Shown: positions 1-10,510, counted from the stretch's first letter. The stretch: DNA of 64,000 bases from JACVRW01 sp040509755 (GCA_040509755.1 JBEVKF010000098.1:19337-83336); one strand, 5' to 3'. Translations and numbers: made by a program. Notes: generated by a model not told the origin, from the sequence alone.

Positions 1-72
1 AAACCGGAAGCTACCCGGCGGCGCGCGAAGCTTGCCCACTTCTGGCGCGCTGGGGCCCGTAAGGCCGCCTGA
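1..72 (+). CDS. Possible C-terminal end of an upstream gene (partial)
   Basis: Frame 1 is open from the window edge to a TGA at 70-72. It would encode 23 residues of a basic tail (KPEATRRRAKLAHF, then WRAGARKAA). The start and the rest of the gene lie outside the window, so no function can be given. It could equally be non-coding sequence, since any short GC-rich stretch tends to be open. Confidence 0.3.
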   Translation, partial: KPEATRRRAKLAHFWRAGARKAA

Positions 73-119
73 CCAGTCGCTAAACTCCTTCCTTACCCAA
101 CGTAAGTAGGTGACGCAAA

Positions 120-2411
<2,292 letters not shown>

Positions 2412-2448
2412 GCATGTGACGGGATTGGTCGCCGGGCGTATAGGAGAC

Positions 2449-2856
2449 ATGCGCCCGGCGGCCATCATCGTCTGTGGCCTCTTTCTCGCCGCCTGCGGCT
2501 CGGACGCCGAGCAGGACGGCGGCGGGCAGACAACGCCCGGCCCCGAGGGCGCGAGCCTGACCGTGACGCTGCGCCCCGAGGGCAAGGACGGGCCCACCCG
2601 TGTGCGGCGCATCGAGTGCGTGCGGCTCGGCGAGGGGTCGGCGCTCTGCCGGCGCCTCGAGGGGCTCACGCGTGCCCGGCTCGCGCCGGTCCCGGCGGCG
2701 ACGGCATGTGCGGAGCTCTATGGCGGCCCGGCCACCGCGCGAGTGAGCGGCGAGCTGCGCGGCGAGAAGGTGGATGCCCGCTTCGACCGCGTGAACGGCT
2801 GCGAGATCAACCGCTGGGACGAGAACCGCGCGCTGCTCGGACGCGCCTCCTTGTGA
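2449..2856 (+). CDS. Subtilisin-inhibitor-like (SSI family) lipoprotein
   Basis: This is a 135-residue exported protein. The N-terminus is MRPAAIIVCGLFLAACG, a lipoprotein signal with lipobox LAAC, so it should be anchored on the outer face of the membrane. The mature part has four cysteines in the spacing of Streptomyces subtilisin inhibitor: a close pair (IEC to ALC, 10 apart) and a wide pair (TACAELYGG to VNGCEI, 31 apart; about 30 in SSI). By this alignment the reactive-site P1 residue would be Glu in C-A-E-L-Y. An upstream in-frame start at 2416 exists, but the ATG at 2449 places the signal peptide correctly and follows TAGGAGA. The family call is from pattern memory, and inhibition is inferred. 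Confidence 0.7.
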   Translation: MRPAAIIVCGLFLAACGSDAEQDGGGQTTPGPEGASLTVTLRPEGKDGPTRVRRIECVRLGEGSALCRRLEGLTRARLAPVPAATACAELYGGPATARVSGELRGEKVDARFDRVNGCEINRWDENRALLGRASL

Positions 2857-2865
2857 CCGCGGCGG

Positions 2866-3612
2866 TCAGGTGCTCTTGGTGAGCCCGCCGTCCACGGCCA
2901 GCGCCTGTCCGGTGATATATCCGGCCTCCGTCGAGCACAGGAAGGCGGCCGCCGCGGCGATTTCCTCCGGCCGGCCGAGGCGCTTCGCCGGCACCTCCTC
3001 GCGGGCGACCTCCTCCGCTGCGTCCAGCGAGCCGTAGAGGCTCTCCAGGCGGTCGGTGGCGATCCGGCCGGGCAGGATCGTGTTGAGCGTCACCCCGTCC
3101 GCCGCCAGCTTGCCGGCGAGCGTCCTGAAGGTGGCGAGCATGCCGCTGCGATGAGCGCTCGAGAGCATCAGGCCGGGGATCGGCTCGCGCGCGGCGGTGG
3201 AGGAGATGTTGAGGATCCGGCCGAACCCGCGCTCGCGCATGCCTGGCAGCGCCCCCTCGATCAGTGCCATCGGGCCGAGCATCAGCTCGCGGTGGGCGTC
3301 CTGCCACTGCTCGCGGGTGAACTCGAGCGGGTCGCCGCCCGGCGGGCCGCCGGTGTTGGTCACGAGGACAGCCAGCGGCCCCAGCTCCTCCTCGATCCTG
3401 TCAACGAGAGCCGGGGCGGAGTCCAGATCGCTGGTGTCGTGCACGTAGGCGCGCGCGCCGATCCTCTCCGCGGCGGCCTCGATCCGCTCCTGGGAGCGCG
3501 AGCTGACGGCCACCTGCGCACCCTCGTCCGCGAGCGCCTGGGCGACCGCGAACCCGATCCCCTGCGATGCGCCGGTGACCAGCGCCACCTTTCCGCTCAC
3601 GCCGAGATCCAT
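2866..3612 (-). CDS. SDR-family oxidoreductase with non-canonical active site
   Basis: This is a 248-residue short-chain dehydrogenase/reductase with a Rossmann fold. The cofactor loop TGASQGIGFAVAQAL is near residue 12, and the N-terminal half is typical of FabG-like enzymes. The C-terminal PAKRLGRPEEIAAAAAFL and GQALAVDGG stretches are also standard. The active site is odd: the Ser of NISSTAA is present, but the usual Tyr-x-x-x-Lys is replaced by SSAHRSG, so both the Tyr and the Lys are lost. A sub-branch of SDRs with the VTNTGGPPGG motif shares this change, and its substrates are unknown to me. The gene converges on the lipoprotein gene and diverges from a small membrane protein at 3653. 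Confidence 0.9.
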   Translation of the reverse strand: MDLGVSGKVALVTGASQGIGFAVAQALADEGAQVAVSSRSQERIEAAAERIGARAYVHDTSDLDSAPALVDRIEEELGPLAVLVTNTGGPPGGDPLEFTREQWQDAHRELMLGPMALIEGALPGMRERGFGRILNISSTAAREPIPGLMLSSAHRSGMLATFRTLAGKLAADGVTLNTILPGRIATDRLESLYGSLDAAEEVAREEVPAKRLGRPEEIAAAAAFLCSTEAGYITGQALAVDGGLTKST

Positions 3613-3652
3613 GTCCGGCAGCCTACCCGGGGCCGGGTGTAGGCTCGCCTGG

Positions 3653-3898
3653 ATGCCGCTCCGCCTGCTGGCTCGCGCAGCACCGCTGGTCCTCGGCGCC
3701 GTCGCTGCGGCGATCTGGCTGCGCAGACGGCGACCGCAGCGCCCTGCGCTTCCCGCCACGGCATCGCCCCTGCCGCCACCTGAGCCCGCTCCGCCCCCTG
3801 TCCCCAAGCGGCCGAGCACGCGCTTCGTTCGCGCCTCCGAGAGCGGTCCGGTGGACATCGTCACGGTCGTCGACGACCTGCTCGGCGCCACTCAATAG
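3653..3898 (+). CDS. Small single-pass membrane protein, hypothetical
   Basis: An 81-residue protein from the ATG at 3653. It has one N-terminal hydrophobic helix (about residues 4-22, ending at the stop-transfer WLRRRRPQR), then a Pro-rich linker (LPPPEPAPPPVPKRP) and a short C-terminal segment ending VDDLLGATQ. The charge pattern predicts that the C-terminus stays in the cytoplasm. It starts 40 bp from the divergent SDR start. I do not recognise a family. An upstream in-frame start at 3575 would overlap the SDR coding region, so the internal ATG is preferred. Confidence 0.55.
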   Translation: MPLRLLARAAPLVLGAVAAAIWLRRRRPQRPALPATASPLPPPEPAPPPVPKRPSTRFVRASESGPVDIVTVVDDLLGATQ

Positions 3899-3968
3899 GC
3901 CGTCGCCGCGCCCAAAGCGGTGGTTTCAGACCCGATCTGCTTGGATAACACCCTTAAGTCGAGAACTT

Positions 3969-4124
3969 GCCGAGTCTCCGCCGTCCCGAATGGCGGAGAA
4001 CGGGGGACCCATTGGAGCCGGATCGCGCGCCGTCGCGAACGGAACGGCTCCTGGGGCGAATCGCAGCCACACGCCGCGTAGCGCCACTTTCCGGCGCGAG
4101 CCCGTCAGCTCACCTCGTAGGCAT
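3969..4124 (+). promoter_or_regulatory. Cyclic di-AMP riboswitch (ydaO/yuaA type)
   Basis: The leader carries the conserved blocks of the c-di-AMP-sensing ydaO motif in order: an 8-bp hairpin (3975-3982 with 3992-3999), CGGGGGACCC at 4001-4010, GGGGCGAATC at about 4053-4062, and CGAGCCCGTCAGCTCACCTC then GTAGGC ending at 4122. A closing stem can form between GCCGAG at 3969-3974 and CTC/GGC at 4114-4122. It ends just before the ribosome site of an Rpf-like wall hydrolase. In actinobacteria this class usually controls rpf and other wall-lytic genes and turns expression off when c-di-AMP is high. Boundaries are approximate. Confidence 0.88.
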
Positions 4125-4144
4125 TGGAAAGGGGAACAAGGCTT

Positions 4145-4759
4145 TTGCAGCCCGTTGTCAATGTCGTGCGCCGGCGAATCAGGCTTCGCATCCGGCCGAG
4201 CCGGGTGCTTGCGCCCGGCACAATGGTGGTCCTGATTGCCCTGGCAGTTGCCGGAACCACAGCGCCCGCTTCCGCGGACCGCGTGGCCGCTTCCGCGGCC
4301 GCGAGCGACGAGATGGTCAAGCGCGGCGACCGCGGTAACACCGTGAAGCAGATCCAGGCCGCACTCGGCATCCCTGCCGACGGCGTTTTCGGCCCCCAGA
4401 CCCACCGAGCCGTCAAGCGCTTCCAGCGCAAGAAGGGGCTCATGGTCGACGGCGTGGTGGGACCGCAGACCCGCGCCGCGCTCGGGCTGAGGGCATCGCG
4501 CCGGCGCTCGGTTGGTGGGTCGAGCGACGTGCAGCTGCCGCGCATCCTGCGCCTGATTGCCGAGTGCGAGTCCGGAAGCAACCCGACGGCCGTGTCGCCG
4601 GGAGGCACCTACCGCGGCAAGTTCCAGTTCAGCCTCGGCACCTGGCGCGCGCTCGGCGGCAAGGGCGACCCCGCCGATGCGCCGGAGGCCGTTCAGGACC
4701 GCGTTGCCCTGAAGCTCTACCGGCGGGCCGGTACGTCGCCCTGGCCGAGCTGCCCGTAG
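4145..4759 (+). CDS. Secreted Rpf-like muralytic protein with PG-binding domain
   Basis: A 204-residue exported protein likely to cleave peptidoglycan glycan strands. An N-terminal signal/anchor helix (GTMVVLIALAVAGTTAPASA) is followed by a PG_binding_1 repeat (VKRGDRGNTVKQIQAALG to VVGPQTRAALG, about 53-106). The C-terminal Rpf/lysozyme-like domain contains IAECESGSNP, where Glu142 of C-E-S-G is the expected catalytic residue, and ends RAGTSPWPSCP, giving the conserved Cys pair. The TTG at 4145 is chosen because AAGGGGAAC lies about 10 nt upstream; a TTG at 4124 would place that site inside the gene. Expression is probably controlled by the c-di-AMP riboswitch directly upstream. Confidence 0.87.
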   Translation: MQPVVNVVRRRIRLRIRPSRVLAPGTMVVLIALAVAGTTAPASADRVAASAAASDEMVKRGDRGNTVKQIQAALGIPADGVFGPQTHRAVKRFQRKKGLMVDGVVGPQTRAALGLRASRRRSVGGSSDVQLPRILRLIAECESGSNPTAVSPGGTYRGKFQFSLGTWRALGGKGDPADAPEAVQDRVALKLYRRAGTSPWPSCP

Positions 4760-4762
4760 AGG

Positions 4763-5920
4763 TCAGGGCGCTGCGGGAGAGTGGGCGGGGGCGTTTCGCC
4801 CCAGTGAGATAACGCCGATCAGCGTGACCGCGCAGATCGCGCCCAACATGCCATAGGGAACCGCGTCCGCGGTCGCATCCGCGATCGCGCCGCCCGCTGA
4901 GCTCCCCACCACGTGTCCCATCGCCCAGGCGAGGTTGGATATCGAGAAGGCGAACGCCAGGTCCAGACCGGCGTCCTCGGAGGCGTCGGATAGCCACGCC
5001 AGCGCCGGCGCCCAAAACGCGCCGAGCGCGGCGAAGGTCAAGAGGATGGCCATCCCGAGCAGCAAGGCGTTGTTGGGCAGCGGCAGCAACGCCGACATCA
5101 CGATCGCGCCGAGGAGGCCGAACCGGATCGGGGCGAGCCGCCCGCGGCGATCCGAGACGCGGCCGGCGATTGGGCTCAGCACGCCCTCCACCGCGGCCGT
5201 GACCAGGAAGATCGCGCCGATCGCGGCGCCAGTCGCGCCGAGTTCGTCGAGCCGCAGCGGGGCGAGGACCTCGATCACGCCGCTCAACAGGGCGGGAACG
5301 GTGAAGAGCCAGAACCCGATGAGCACGTCGCGCCGGCGAAGCGCCCCCATCAGCGCGGCCAGGCCCGAGCTGGGCTCGGGCACCACGCCGGGGGTGCGCC
5401 AGGCCCAAGCAGCAAGGCCCGCGGCCACCACCGACACCCCGGTGAAGACCACCTCGGGCCCGACGACGGTGGCCGCACCGCCGAGGACGGGCCCCAAGAG
5501 CACGCCGACGATCGCCGCGGCGAGCGCCGAGCCGATCAGCTCGCCGCGCCGGTCCGCGGGCGCGGCTGACAGGAGCCAGGTCATGCCGGCCGCCCACATG
5601 AAGGCGCCGCCTATGCCCTGGACGAAGCGCGCCGCGTCGAGTACCACGATGTGATTTGCGAAGCCAAACGCGAGGCTCGTGACGCCGAGCAGGCCGAGCC
5701 CGACGAGCAGGGTCGGCTTCACGCCCCAGCGCGCCGCGAGCCAGCCGCCCGGGAGCGCGCCGGCGAACGTTCCTGCCGGATACGCCGCCGTGAGCACTCC
5801 AGCGCCGGTCTTGGAGAGGTCGAGCTCGTCCGAGTAGAAGGGCAGGAGCGGCGCGACGGCGGCGAAGAACATCGTGTCCACCAGCACCACCGCCGAGACC
5901 AGCAAGAACAGGCGGCGCAT
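4763..5920 (-). CDS. MFS transporter, multidrug-efflux-like
   Basis: A 385-residue major facilitator with about 12 predicted helices. The N-terminal half has the motif-A-like loop GGWLAARWGVKPTLL between helices 2 and 3, and the second half repeats it as GRVSDRRGRLAPIRFG. The motif-C-like GxxxGPxxGG stretch (VLLGPVLGGA) suggests a drug/proton antiporter of the 12-TM group. The substrate cannot be told. The internal ATG (MRRLFLLV) at 5920 is chosen because helix 1 follows at once. The gene converges on the rpf-like gene (3 bp apart) and diverges from the M20 peptidase. Confidence 0.88.
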   Translation of the reverse strand: MRRLFLLVSAVVLVDTMFFAAVAPLLPFYSDELDLSKTGAGVLTAAYPAGTFAGALPGGWLAARWGVKPTLLVGLGLLGVTSLAFGFANHIVVLDAARFVQGIGGAFMWAAGMTWLLSAAPADRRGELIGSALAAAIVGVLLGPVLGGAATVVGPEVVFTGVSVVAAGLAAWAWRTPGVVPEPSSGLAALMGALRRRDVLIGFWLFTVPALLSGVIEVLAPLRLDELGATGAAIGAIFLVTAAVEGVLSPIAGRVSDRRGRLAPIRFGLLGAIVMSALLPLPNNALLLGMAILLTFAALGAFWAPALAWLSDASEDAGLDLAFAFSISNLAWAMGHVVGSSAGGAIADATADAVPYGMLGAICAVTLIGVISLGRNAPAHSPAAP

Positions 5921-5958
5921 GGGCGTCGATGCTACGCGAGGGGCATACTGCACTGGCC

Positions 5959-7275
5959 TTGCCCGACCTTCGCCAAGAGCTCGAGGAGTGGCTGCGAATC
6001 CCGTCGGTTTCGACCGGGGGCGGTGACGCCGCGGCGCTGGAGCGCGCCTGCGGCTGGGTCTGCGAGCGGATCGACGCGGCCGGCGGCAGCGCCGAGGCGG
6101 TCACGATCGACGGCGGCCATCCGATGGCCGTCGGCGAGCTGCGCTGCTCGCGCCCCGGCGCGCCCACGGTCCTCGCATACGGCCACTACGACGTTCAGGC
6201 CGCCGGCCCGGAGGACGACTGGGACAGCCCGCCGTTCGAGCCCACAGAACGCGATGGACGCCTCTACGCGCGCGGCGCCGCCGACGACAAGGGCAACTTC
6301 CTGCCGCTCCTCCACGTGGCCTGCGAGCTTGCCAGGGCGGGCGAGCTGGGGCTGAACGTGCGCTTCCTCATCGAGGGCGAGGAGGAGGTCGGCAGCGGCT
6401 CGGTGCTCAAGCGACTTCATGCGGGCGAGGACCAGGCCGACTGCGCGGTTGTCTTCGACTCGATGATGGTCGACGAAGGCACGCCCGCGATCACCTTCGC
6501 CGCTCGCGGGATGGTCAAGGCCGGGGTCGAGGTGCGCGTGGCCGAGCGCGATCTGCACTCAGGGGTCTACGGCGGCGCGGTGCTGAACGCCGGCCATGTG
6601 CTCCTGCGCATGCTCGCCGAGGTCGCGCCGGACTCGGAGGGCCGCGTGCGGCCCGAGCTGAGCGCGGGGGTGGTGGCGCCCGCCGAGCCTGAGCGCGAGG
6701 GGTGGGAGGCACTGCCGCCCGGCGACGAGTTGATCGCCGCCGTGGGCGCGCACCCCGTGGCGGCGGGCGCCGGGCGCGAGTTCTACGACCGCACGGGCGC
6801 CGAGACGGCGGCGGACGTGAACATGGTGAGCTTTGGCGAGCCGCGGACGGTCGTGCCGGCGCTGGCGCGGGGCCACGTGAGCGTGCGCCTCGCGCCGGGC
6901 CAGCGAGCGAGCGAGATCGGCGGCGTGCTCGAGCGGCTGCTGCGCGAGGCCGCGCCGCCGGGCGCCGAGGTGTCGATCGACATGGAGCTGGCGGACCCGG
7001 CGCTCTTCGACACCGGCCATCCGGCTCTGCGGCTCGGCGCGGAGGCGATCGGGCGGGCCTGCGGGCGACCCCCGGCGTTCGTTCGCATGGGAGGCACCCT
7101 GCCGCTGCTCGCCGTGCTGGCCGAGCGCGAGATAGCGACGATCGTCAGCGGCTTCGCTCTGCCCGCCGATGCCTTTCATGCGCCCAACGAGAGCTACCGG
7201 CTGGAGAGCCTGCGCCTGGGCGAGGCAGCCGCCGGCGAGCTCTATCGAGAGCTGGTCCGGCTTCCCACGGGCTGA
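5959..7275 (+). CDS. M20/M28-type metallopeptidase (dipeptidase)
   Basis: A zinc-dependent M20-family peptidase of about 438 residues. Metal-binding and catalytic motifs are in the family order: GHYDVQ, then ARGAADDKGN, then IEGEEEVGS, with the dimerisation-domain segment DLHSGVYGG and the late His in DAFHAPNESY. The pattern resembles dipeptidases that cleave small peptides in the cytoplasm. The start is uncertain. The TTG at 5959 begins the conserved PDLRQELEEWLRIPSVS and leaves room for divergent promoters; an ATG at 5929 is in frame but is only 8 bp from the MFS start. It converges on the VOC pair with a 4-bp gap. Confidence 0.93.
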   Translation: MPDLRQELEEWLRIPSVSTGGGDAAALERACGWVCERIDAAGGSAEAVTIDGGHPMAVGELRCSRPGAPTVLAYGHYDVQAAGPEDDWDSPPFEPTERDGRLYARGAADDKGNFLPLLHVACELARAGELGLNVRFLIEGEEEVGSGSVLKRLHAGEDQADCAVVFDSMMVDEGTPAITFAARGMVKAGVEVRVAERDLHSGVYGGAVLNAGHVLLRMLAEVAPDSEGRVRPELSAGVVAPAEPEREGWEALPPGDELIAAVGAHPVAAGAGREFYDRTGAETAADVNMVSFGEPRTVVPALARGHVSVRLAPGQRASEIGGVLERLLREAAPPGAEVSIDMELADPALFDTGHPALRLGAEAIGRACGRPPAFVRMGGTLPLLAVLAEREIATIVSGFALPADAFHAPNESYRLESLRLGEAAAGELYRELVRLPTG

Positions 7276-7279
7276 ACCG

Positions 7280-7672
7280 TCAGTTGCTTGTCGCGCGCGG
7301 CGCGTAGCGGTGGTGGAGCATCAGCGCGTTGCCGTCCGGATCCTGGAAGAAGGCGTTGTGGCAGACGCCGCTGTCGAACGCATGTATGAACGAGACGCCC
7401 CGTGACTCGAGCTCGGCGCGCGCGGCCTCCATGTCCTTCACCTGCAGGGCGATCGGAAACGCGTGCGGGTGAAACTCGCGGCCGATCGCGTCCGAGTCGA
7501 TCAGCTGGAGGGTGAGGTTGCCGGTCTCGAATTCTGCTCCGGGCACCCTGTCGTACTCGACTGTGCATGGGAGCCCCAGCACCGTGCCGTAGAACTCCAC
7601 GGCTGCGGCGAAGTTCCTGGTCGGTATGCAGATGAAGTCGGTTCCCGTGACGATCGATGTCTGCGTATTCAT
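7280..7672 (-). CDS. VOC-family (glyoxalase-like) protein
   Basis: A 130-residue vicinal-oxygen-chelate fold protein with two beta-alpha-beta-beta-beta modules. The first starts IPTRNFAAAVEFYGTVLGL; the second includes DMEAARAELESRGV and ends with FFQDPDGNALMLHHR. This last block is typical of lactoylglutathione-lyase and dioxygenase relatives. The reaction cannot be told. The ATG at 7672 overlaps the stop of the upstream VOC gene by four bases (ATGA) and follows AGGA, so the two genes are translationally coupled. A longer in-frame start upstream would lie inside the neighbour. Confidence 0.88.
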   Translation of the reverse strand: MNTQTSIVTGTDFICIPTRNFAAAVEFYGTVLGLPCTVEYDRVPGAEFETGNLTLQLIDSDAIGREFHPHAFPIALQVKDMEAARAELESRGVSFIHAFDSGVCHNAFFQDPDGNALMLHHRYAPRATSN

Positions 7673-8073
7673 TCCTGGTCCTTTGTCTTGGCTTGGACGG
7701 GTAGCTCCTGGACGGCCCAATCGTTGCCGTCCGGATCACTGAAGAAGGCGAACTTGAAACCGGGCCTGCCCTCGCGGCCGAGTTCCTGGATCTCGCTCAC
7801 CGACACCCCGCGGCCGACGAGCTCCGCGCGCGCGGCCTCCATGTCGGTGACCACCAGCTGGAGGCCCCCCATGGCACCCGGTTCCATCTTCGCGAGCCCG
7901 GTCCCGATCGCGATCGAGCACGCCGAGCCAGGAGGCGTCAGCTGGACGACCCGAAGGTCGTCGCTTACGTGCTCGTCGTGGTCCACGTGGAAGCCGGCCT
8001 GGTCAGCATAGAAGGCCTTCGCACGATCCACATCTGAGACCGGCACCACGACCACCTCCAGCCTAAAATCCAC
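7669..8073 (-). CDS. VOC-family (glyoxalase-like) protein, paralogue of its neighbour
   Basis: A 134-residue VOC protein that begins at a GTG with MDFRLEVVVVPVSDVDRAKA. It carries FYADQAGFHVDHDEH, the second module VVTDMEAARAELVGRGVSV and the terminal FFSDPDGNDWAVQE. It shares the middle module with the next gene, which suggests an old tandem duplication. Related proteins include small-molecule-binding resistance proteins and lyases; the substrate is unknown. It lies 11 bp after the methyltransferase stop, in a minus-strand operon that begins with the oligoendopeptidase. Confidence 0.87.
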   Translation of the reverse strand: MDFRLEVVVVPVSDVDRAKAFYADQAGFHVDHDEHVSDDLRVVQLTPPGSACSIAIGTGLAKMEPGAMGGLQLVVTDMEAARAELVGRGVSVSEIQELGREGRPGFKFAFFSDPDGNDWAVQELPVQAKTKDQE

Positions 8074-8084
8074 GGGTCTGACCC

Positions 8085-8708
8085 TTAGCAATTCTCGCGG
8101 CGGCGCAGGTGGTGGATCCTGCTGCGCTCCGACCGCGAGCTCCCGGTTGTTCGCACCTTCCACCCGGCTGCGGCCGCTTCGAGGAAGTCCTCGGCGATCG
8201 CGCGCTGGGGATCGGCGATCAGCACCTCGCCGGTGACGTCCACCAGCTGTGGCAGCAGGCCGAGCAGGAGCTTCACGTTGCGGCGCTCGTAGAGGACGTC
8301 CGAGGCGATCACGAAGCGCCACGGGCCGCGCTTCACGATCGAAGCGGGGCGATCCCAGGCGACGACCGCGGTCTCGATCCGCACCGAGTTGCGCTGGGCG
8401 TTCTCGGCGGTGGCCGCCACGGCGTCGGGTGACCAGTCGGTCGCAAGGACGCGGCCGCCGGCCAGGGCTGCGGCGATGCTCGGCAGCCCCAGACCGCAGC
8501 CGAGCTCGAGCACGCGCGCGCCGCGCAGGGAGCGTCTGGCCACGTCGTGGGCGAGCGCGAGCGAGCTCGACCACAGCTCGGCCCAGTACGGCATGAACTC
8601 CTCATCCTCGAAGCGCTCCTCGGTGAGCAAGGCCTCCGCGTCACGCGGCCGCGCCAGCGCGATCTCGCCCACGGGCAGCGCGATGCGCTCCTCGACGGTG
8701 TCGATCAT
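8085..8708 (-). CDS. Class I SAM-dependent methyltransferase (METTL/Methyltransf_16-like)
   Basis: A 207-residue methyltransferase. Motif I is ARVLELGCGLGLPSIAAAL (about 65-83), then VLATDWSPDAV, and the post-motif block RFVIASDVLYERRN matches the D-V-x-Y signature of the protein-lysine/nicotinamide N-methyltransferase-like group. The stretch PYWAELWSSSLALA before motif I is also typical of that group. The target is unknown. Its ATG overlaps the stop of the oligoendopeptidase gene (ATGA), so the two are co-translated; a protein substrate is possible but not shown. Confidence 0.87.
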   Translation of the reverse strand: MIDTVEERIALPVGEIALARPRDAEALLTEERFEDEEFMPYWAELWSSSLALAHDVARRSLRGARVLELGCGLGLPSIAAALAGGRVLATDWSPDAVAATAENAQRNSVRIETAVVAWDRPASIVKRGPWRFVIASDVLYERRNVKLLLGLLPQLVDVTGEVLIADPQRAIAEDFLEAAAAGWKVRTTGSSRSERSRIHHLRRRENC

Positions 8709-10510
8709 CGACCCCGGGGGGCCTCCTCGGCGGCGCGCTCCGCGGCCTCCAGCTGGCGTTCGATCAGGTCGAGGCCCGAGCTCCAGAAGCCGGGGTCGGC
8801 CAGGTCGACTCCCACGATCTTCCCGAGCTGCTCCGGCGGGCGCGAGCCGCCGGCGCGCAGCAGCTCGAGATACGAGGAGACAAAGTCCTCGCCCTCCTCC
8901 TCGTAGCGGCGGTAGACCGACAGCGCCAACAGGTGCCCGTAGGCGTAGGCGTAGACATAGCCGGGGGTGTCGACGAAGTGCGGGACGTAGGACCACCAGA
9001 TCCCGTAGTCGGCGTCGAGCTCTACCGAGTCGCCGAGCAGGTCGCCCTGGGTCGCGAGCCAGAGCTCGGCGAAGCGCTCGGGGGCGAGCTCGCCGCTCTC
9101 GCGCCGCGCGGTGTGGATCGCGTGCTCGAAGCGGTTCATCGCGATCTGCCGAAACACCGCAGCCACCGCGCCATCGAGTGAGCCGGCGAGCAGGGAGAGG
9201 CGTTCCTCCGCGCCGCCGGCGCGCTCGAGCAGCCGCTCCAGCACGATCGTCTCACCGAAGATCGACGCGGTCTCGGCCATGGTCAGCGGCGTCGTGAACT
9301 GGAAGATCCCCTGGGGGCGCGCCAGCGAAGCGTGGACGCCATGACCCAGCTCATGAGCCATCGTGAGGACGTCGTAGGGACGCGACGTGTAGTTGAGCAT
9401 CACGTAGGGGTGGCGCGAGGGGACCGTGTAGGAGCAGAACGCGCCGCCGCGCTTGCCGGGACGCGGCGGACCGTCGATGAAGCCGCTCGCAAAGAACTCG
9501 CCCGCGACCTCGCCGAGCTCGCCGGAGAAGGTCGAGTAGCAGTCGAGGACCATGGCTCGCGCATCGTCGTAGGGGATGTGCTCCTCGGTCTCGCTCACCG
9601 GGGCCATGCGGTCCCAGTAGGCGAGCTTGTCGAGCCCCAGCAGACGAGCCTTGAGCTGATACCACCGCCGGGCCAGCCCGTAGCGGCCGACCACCGCCTC
9701 GACCAGCGCCTCGACCGACTCGTCGCCCGCCTCGTTGGCGAGGTTGCGTGCCGCAAGCCAATGCGGGTAGTCGCGCAGGCGGTCCTTGGTCGCCTTGTCG
9801 CCGAGCAGGGTGTTGAACACGTAGGCGCGGGTGCGCAGCCCCGGCCGCAGCGCCTCGGTGATGGCCGTAGCCGCTCGCTCGCGCACGCCCCGGTCTGAGT
9901 CCTGCATGCGGCTGAGGGCCTCCTCGAGCGAGATCGCCTCGGCCGCGTCGGGCAGGCTCACCTCGACCGACGAGATCTGCTCGGTGAAGAGCCGCCGGAA
10001 CGCTGAGGCGCCGGTCACATCGAGCTCGGTTGCGACGCGCTCCTCGGGCTCGGTGAGCTGGTGCGGCCGGTAGCGGCGCAGCGTGCGCAGGTGGTGGCGG
10101 CAGAAGTCGAGCCCGTCGGCAGCCAACAGCTCCTCCGCCGGCTCCTCCGGCAGCAGGTTCCACTCGAGCTCGAAGAACAGCAGCTGCGTCTCGATGGCCG
10201 CCCCGAGCTCGCGCGCCTTCTGGATCAGGGCGCCCCTCGGCGGGTCGGTCGTGTCGAGCGTGAAGTGGAGCATCGCGTAGGAGCCCGCCCGCCCGGCCAG
10301 GTCGAAGATCGCGGCGAGCTCGCGCATGGCGTCGGCGAGGCCGGCGGCGTCGAGCTCGTCGACTCGCCCGCGGTGGCGCTCGGCGAACTTCGCCGCGCGC
10401 TCGCGCGCCTCGTTCAACAGCTCCTCGACGCCCTCCGGCCCACGGCCGTCGACGAGAGGGTCGAGGTTCCAGGTAGCTTCCTGCAGTGCGGGGTCGGCGG
10501 TTGCGCTCAT
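8705..10510 (-). CDS. pepF: Oligoendopeptidase F (M3 metallopeptidase)
   Basis: A 601-residue zinc peptidase that cleaves short oligopeptides in the cytoplasm. The M3 zinc motif HELGH lies at 386-390 (His386, Glu387, His390), with the downstream Glu ligand in MAETASIFGETIV and the substrate-binding GYVYAYAYGHLLA block near the C-terminus. An N-terminal helical oligopeptidase-F domain precedes the peptidase part. Length is normal for the family (about 600). It is the first gene of a minus-strand operon with a methyltransferase and two VOC proteins. Confidence 0.95.
   Translation of the reverse strand: MSATADPALQEATWNLDPLVDGRGPEGVEELLNEARERAAKFAERHRGRVDELDAAGLADAMRELAAIFDLAGRAGSYAMLHFTLDTTDPPRGALIQKARELGAAIETQLLFFELEWNLLPEEPAEELLAADGLDFCRHHLRTLRRYRPHQLTEPEERVATELDVTGASAFRRLFTEQISSVEVSLPDAAEAISLEEALSRMQDSDRGVRERAATAITEALRPGLRTRAYVFNTLLGDKATKDRLRDYPHWLAARNLANEAGDESVEALVEAVVGRYGLARRWYQLKARLLGLDKLAYWDRMAPVSETEEHIPYDDARAMVLDCYSTFSGELGEVAGEFFASGFIDGPPRPGKRGGAFCSYTVPSRHPYVMLNYTSRPYDVLTMAHELGHGVHASLARPQGIFQFTTPLTMAETASIFGETIVLERLLERAGGAEERLSLLAGSLDGAVAAVFRQIAMNRFEHAIHTARRESGELAPERFAELWLATQGDLLGDSVELDADYGIWWSYVPHFVDTPGYVYAYAYGHLLALSVYRRYEEEGEDFVSSYLELLRAGGSRPPEQLGKIVGVDLADPGFWSSGLDLIERQLEAAERAAEEAPRGR

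Noticed and set aside
1..119. Heat-shock operator (HAIR or CIRCE) upstream of lon
   Set aside because: Only a weak CTTAC/GTAAG repeat is seen near 93-107; it matches neither known heat-shock operator.
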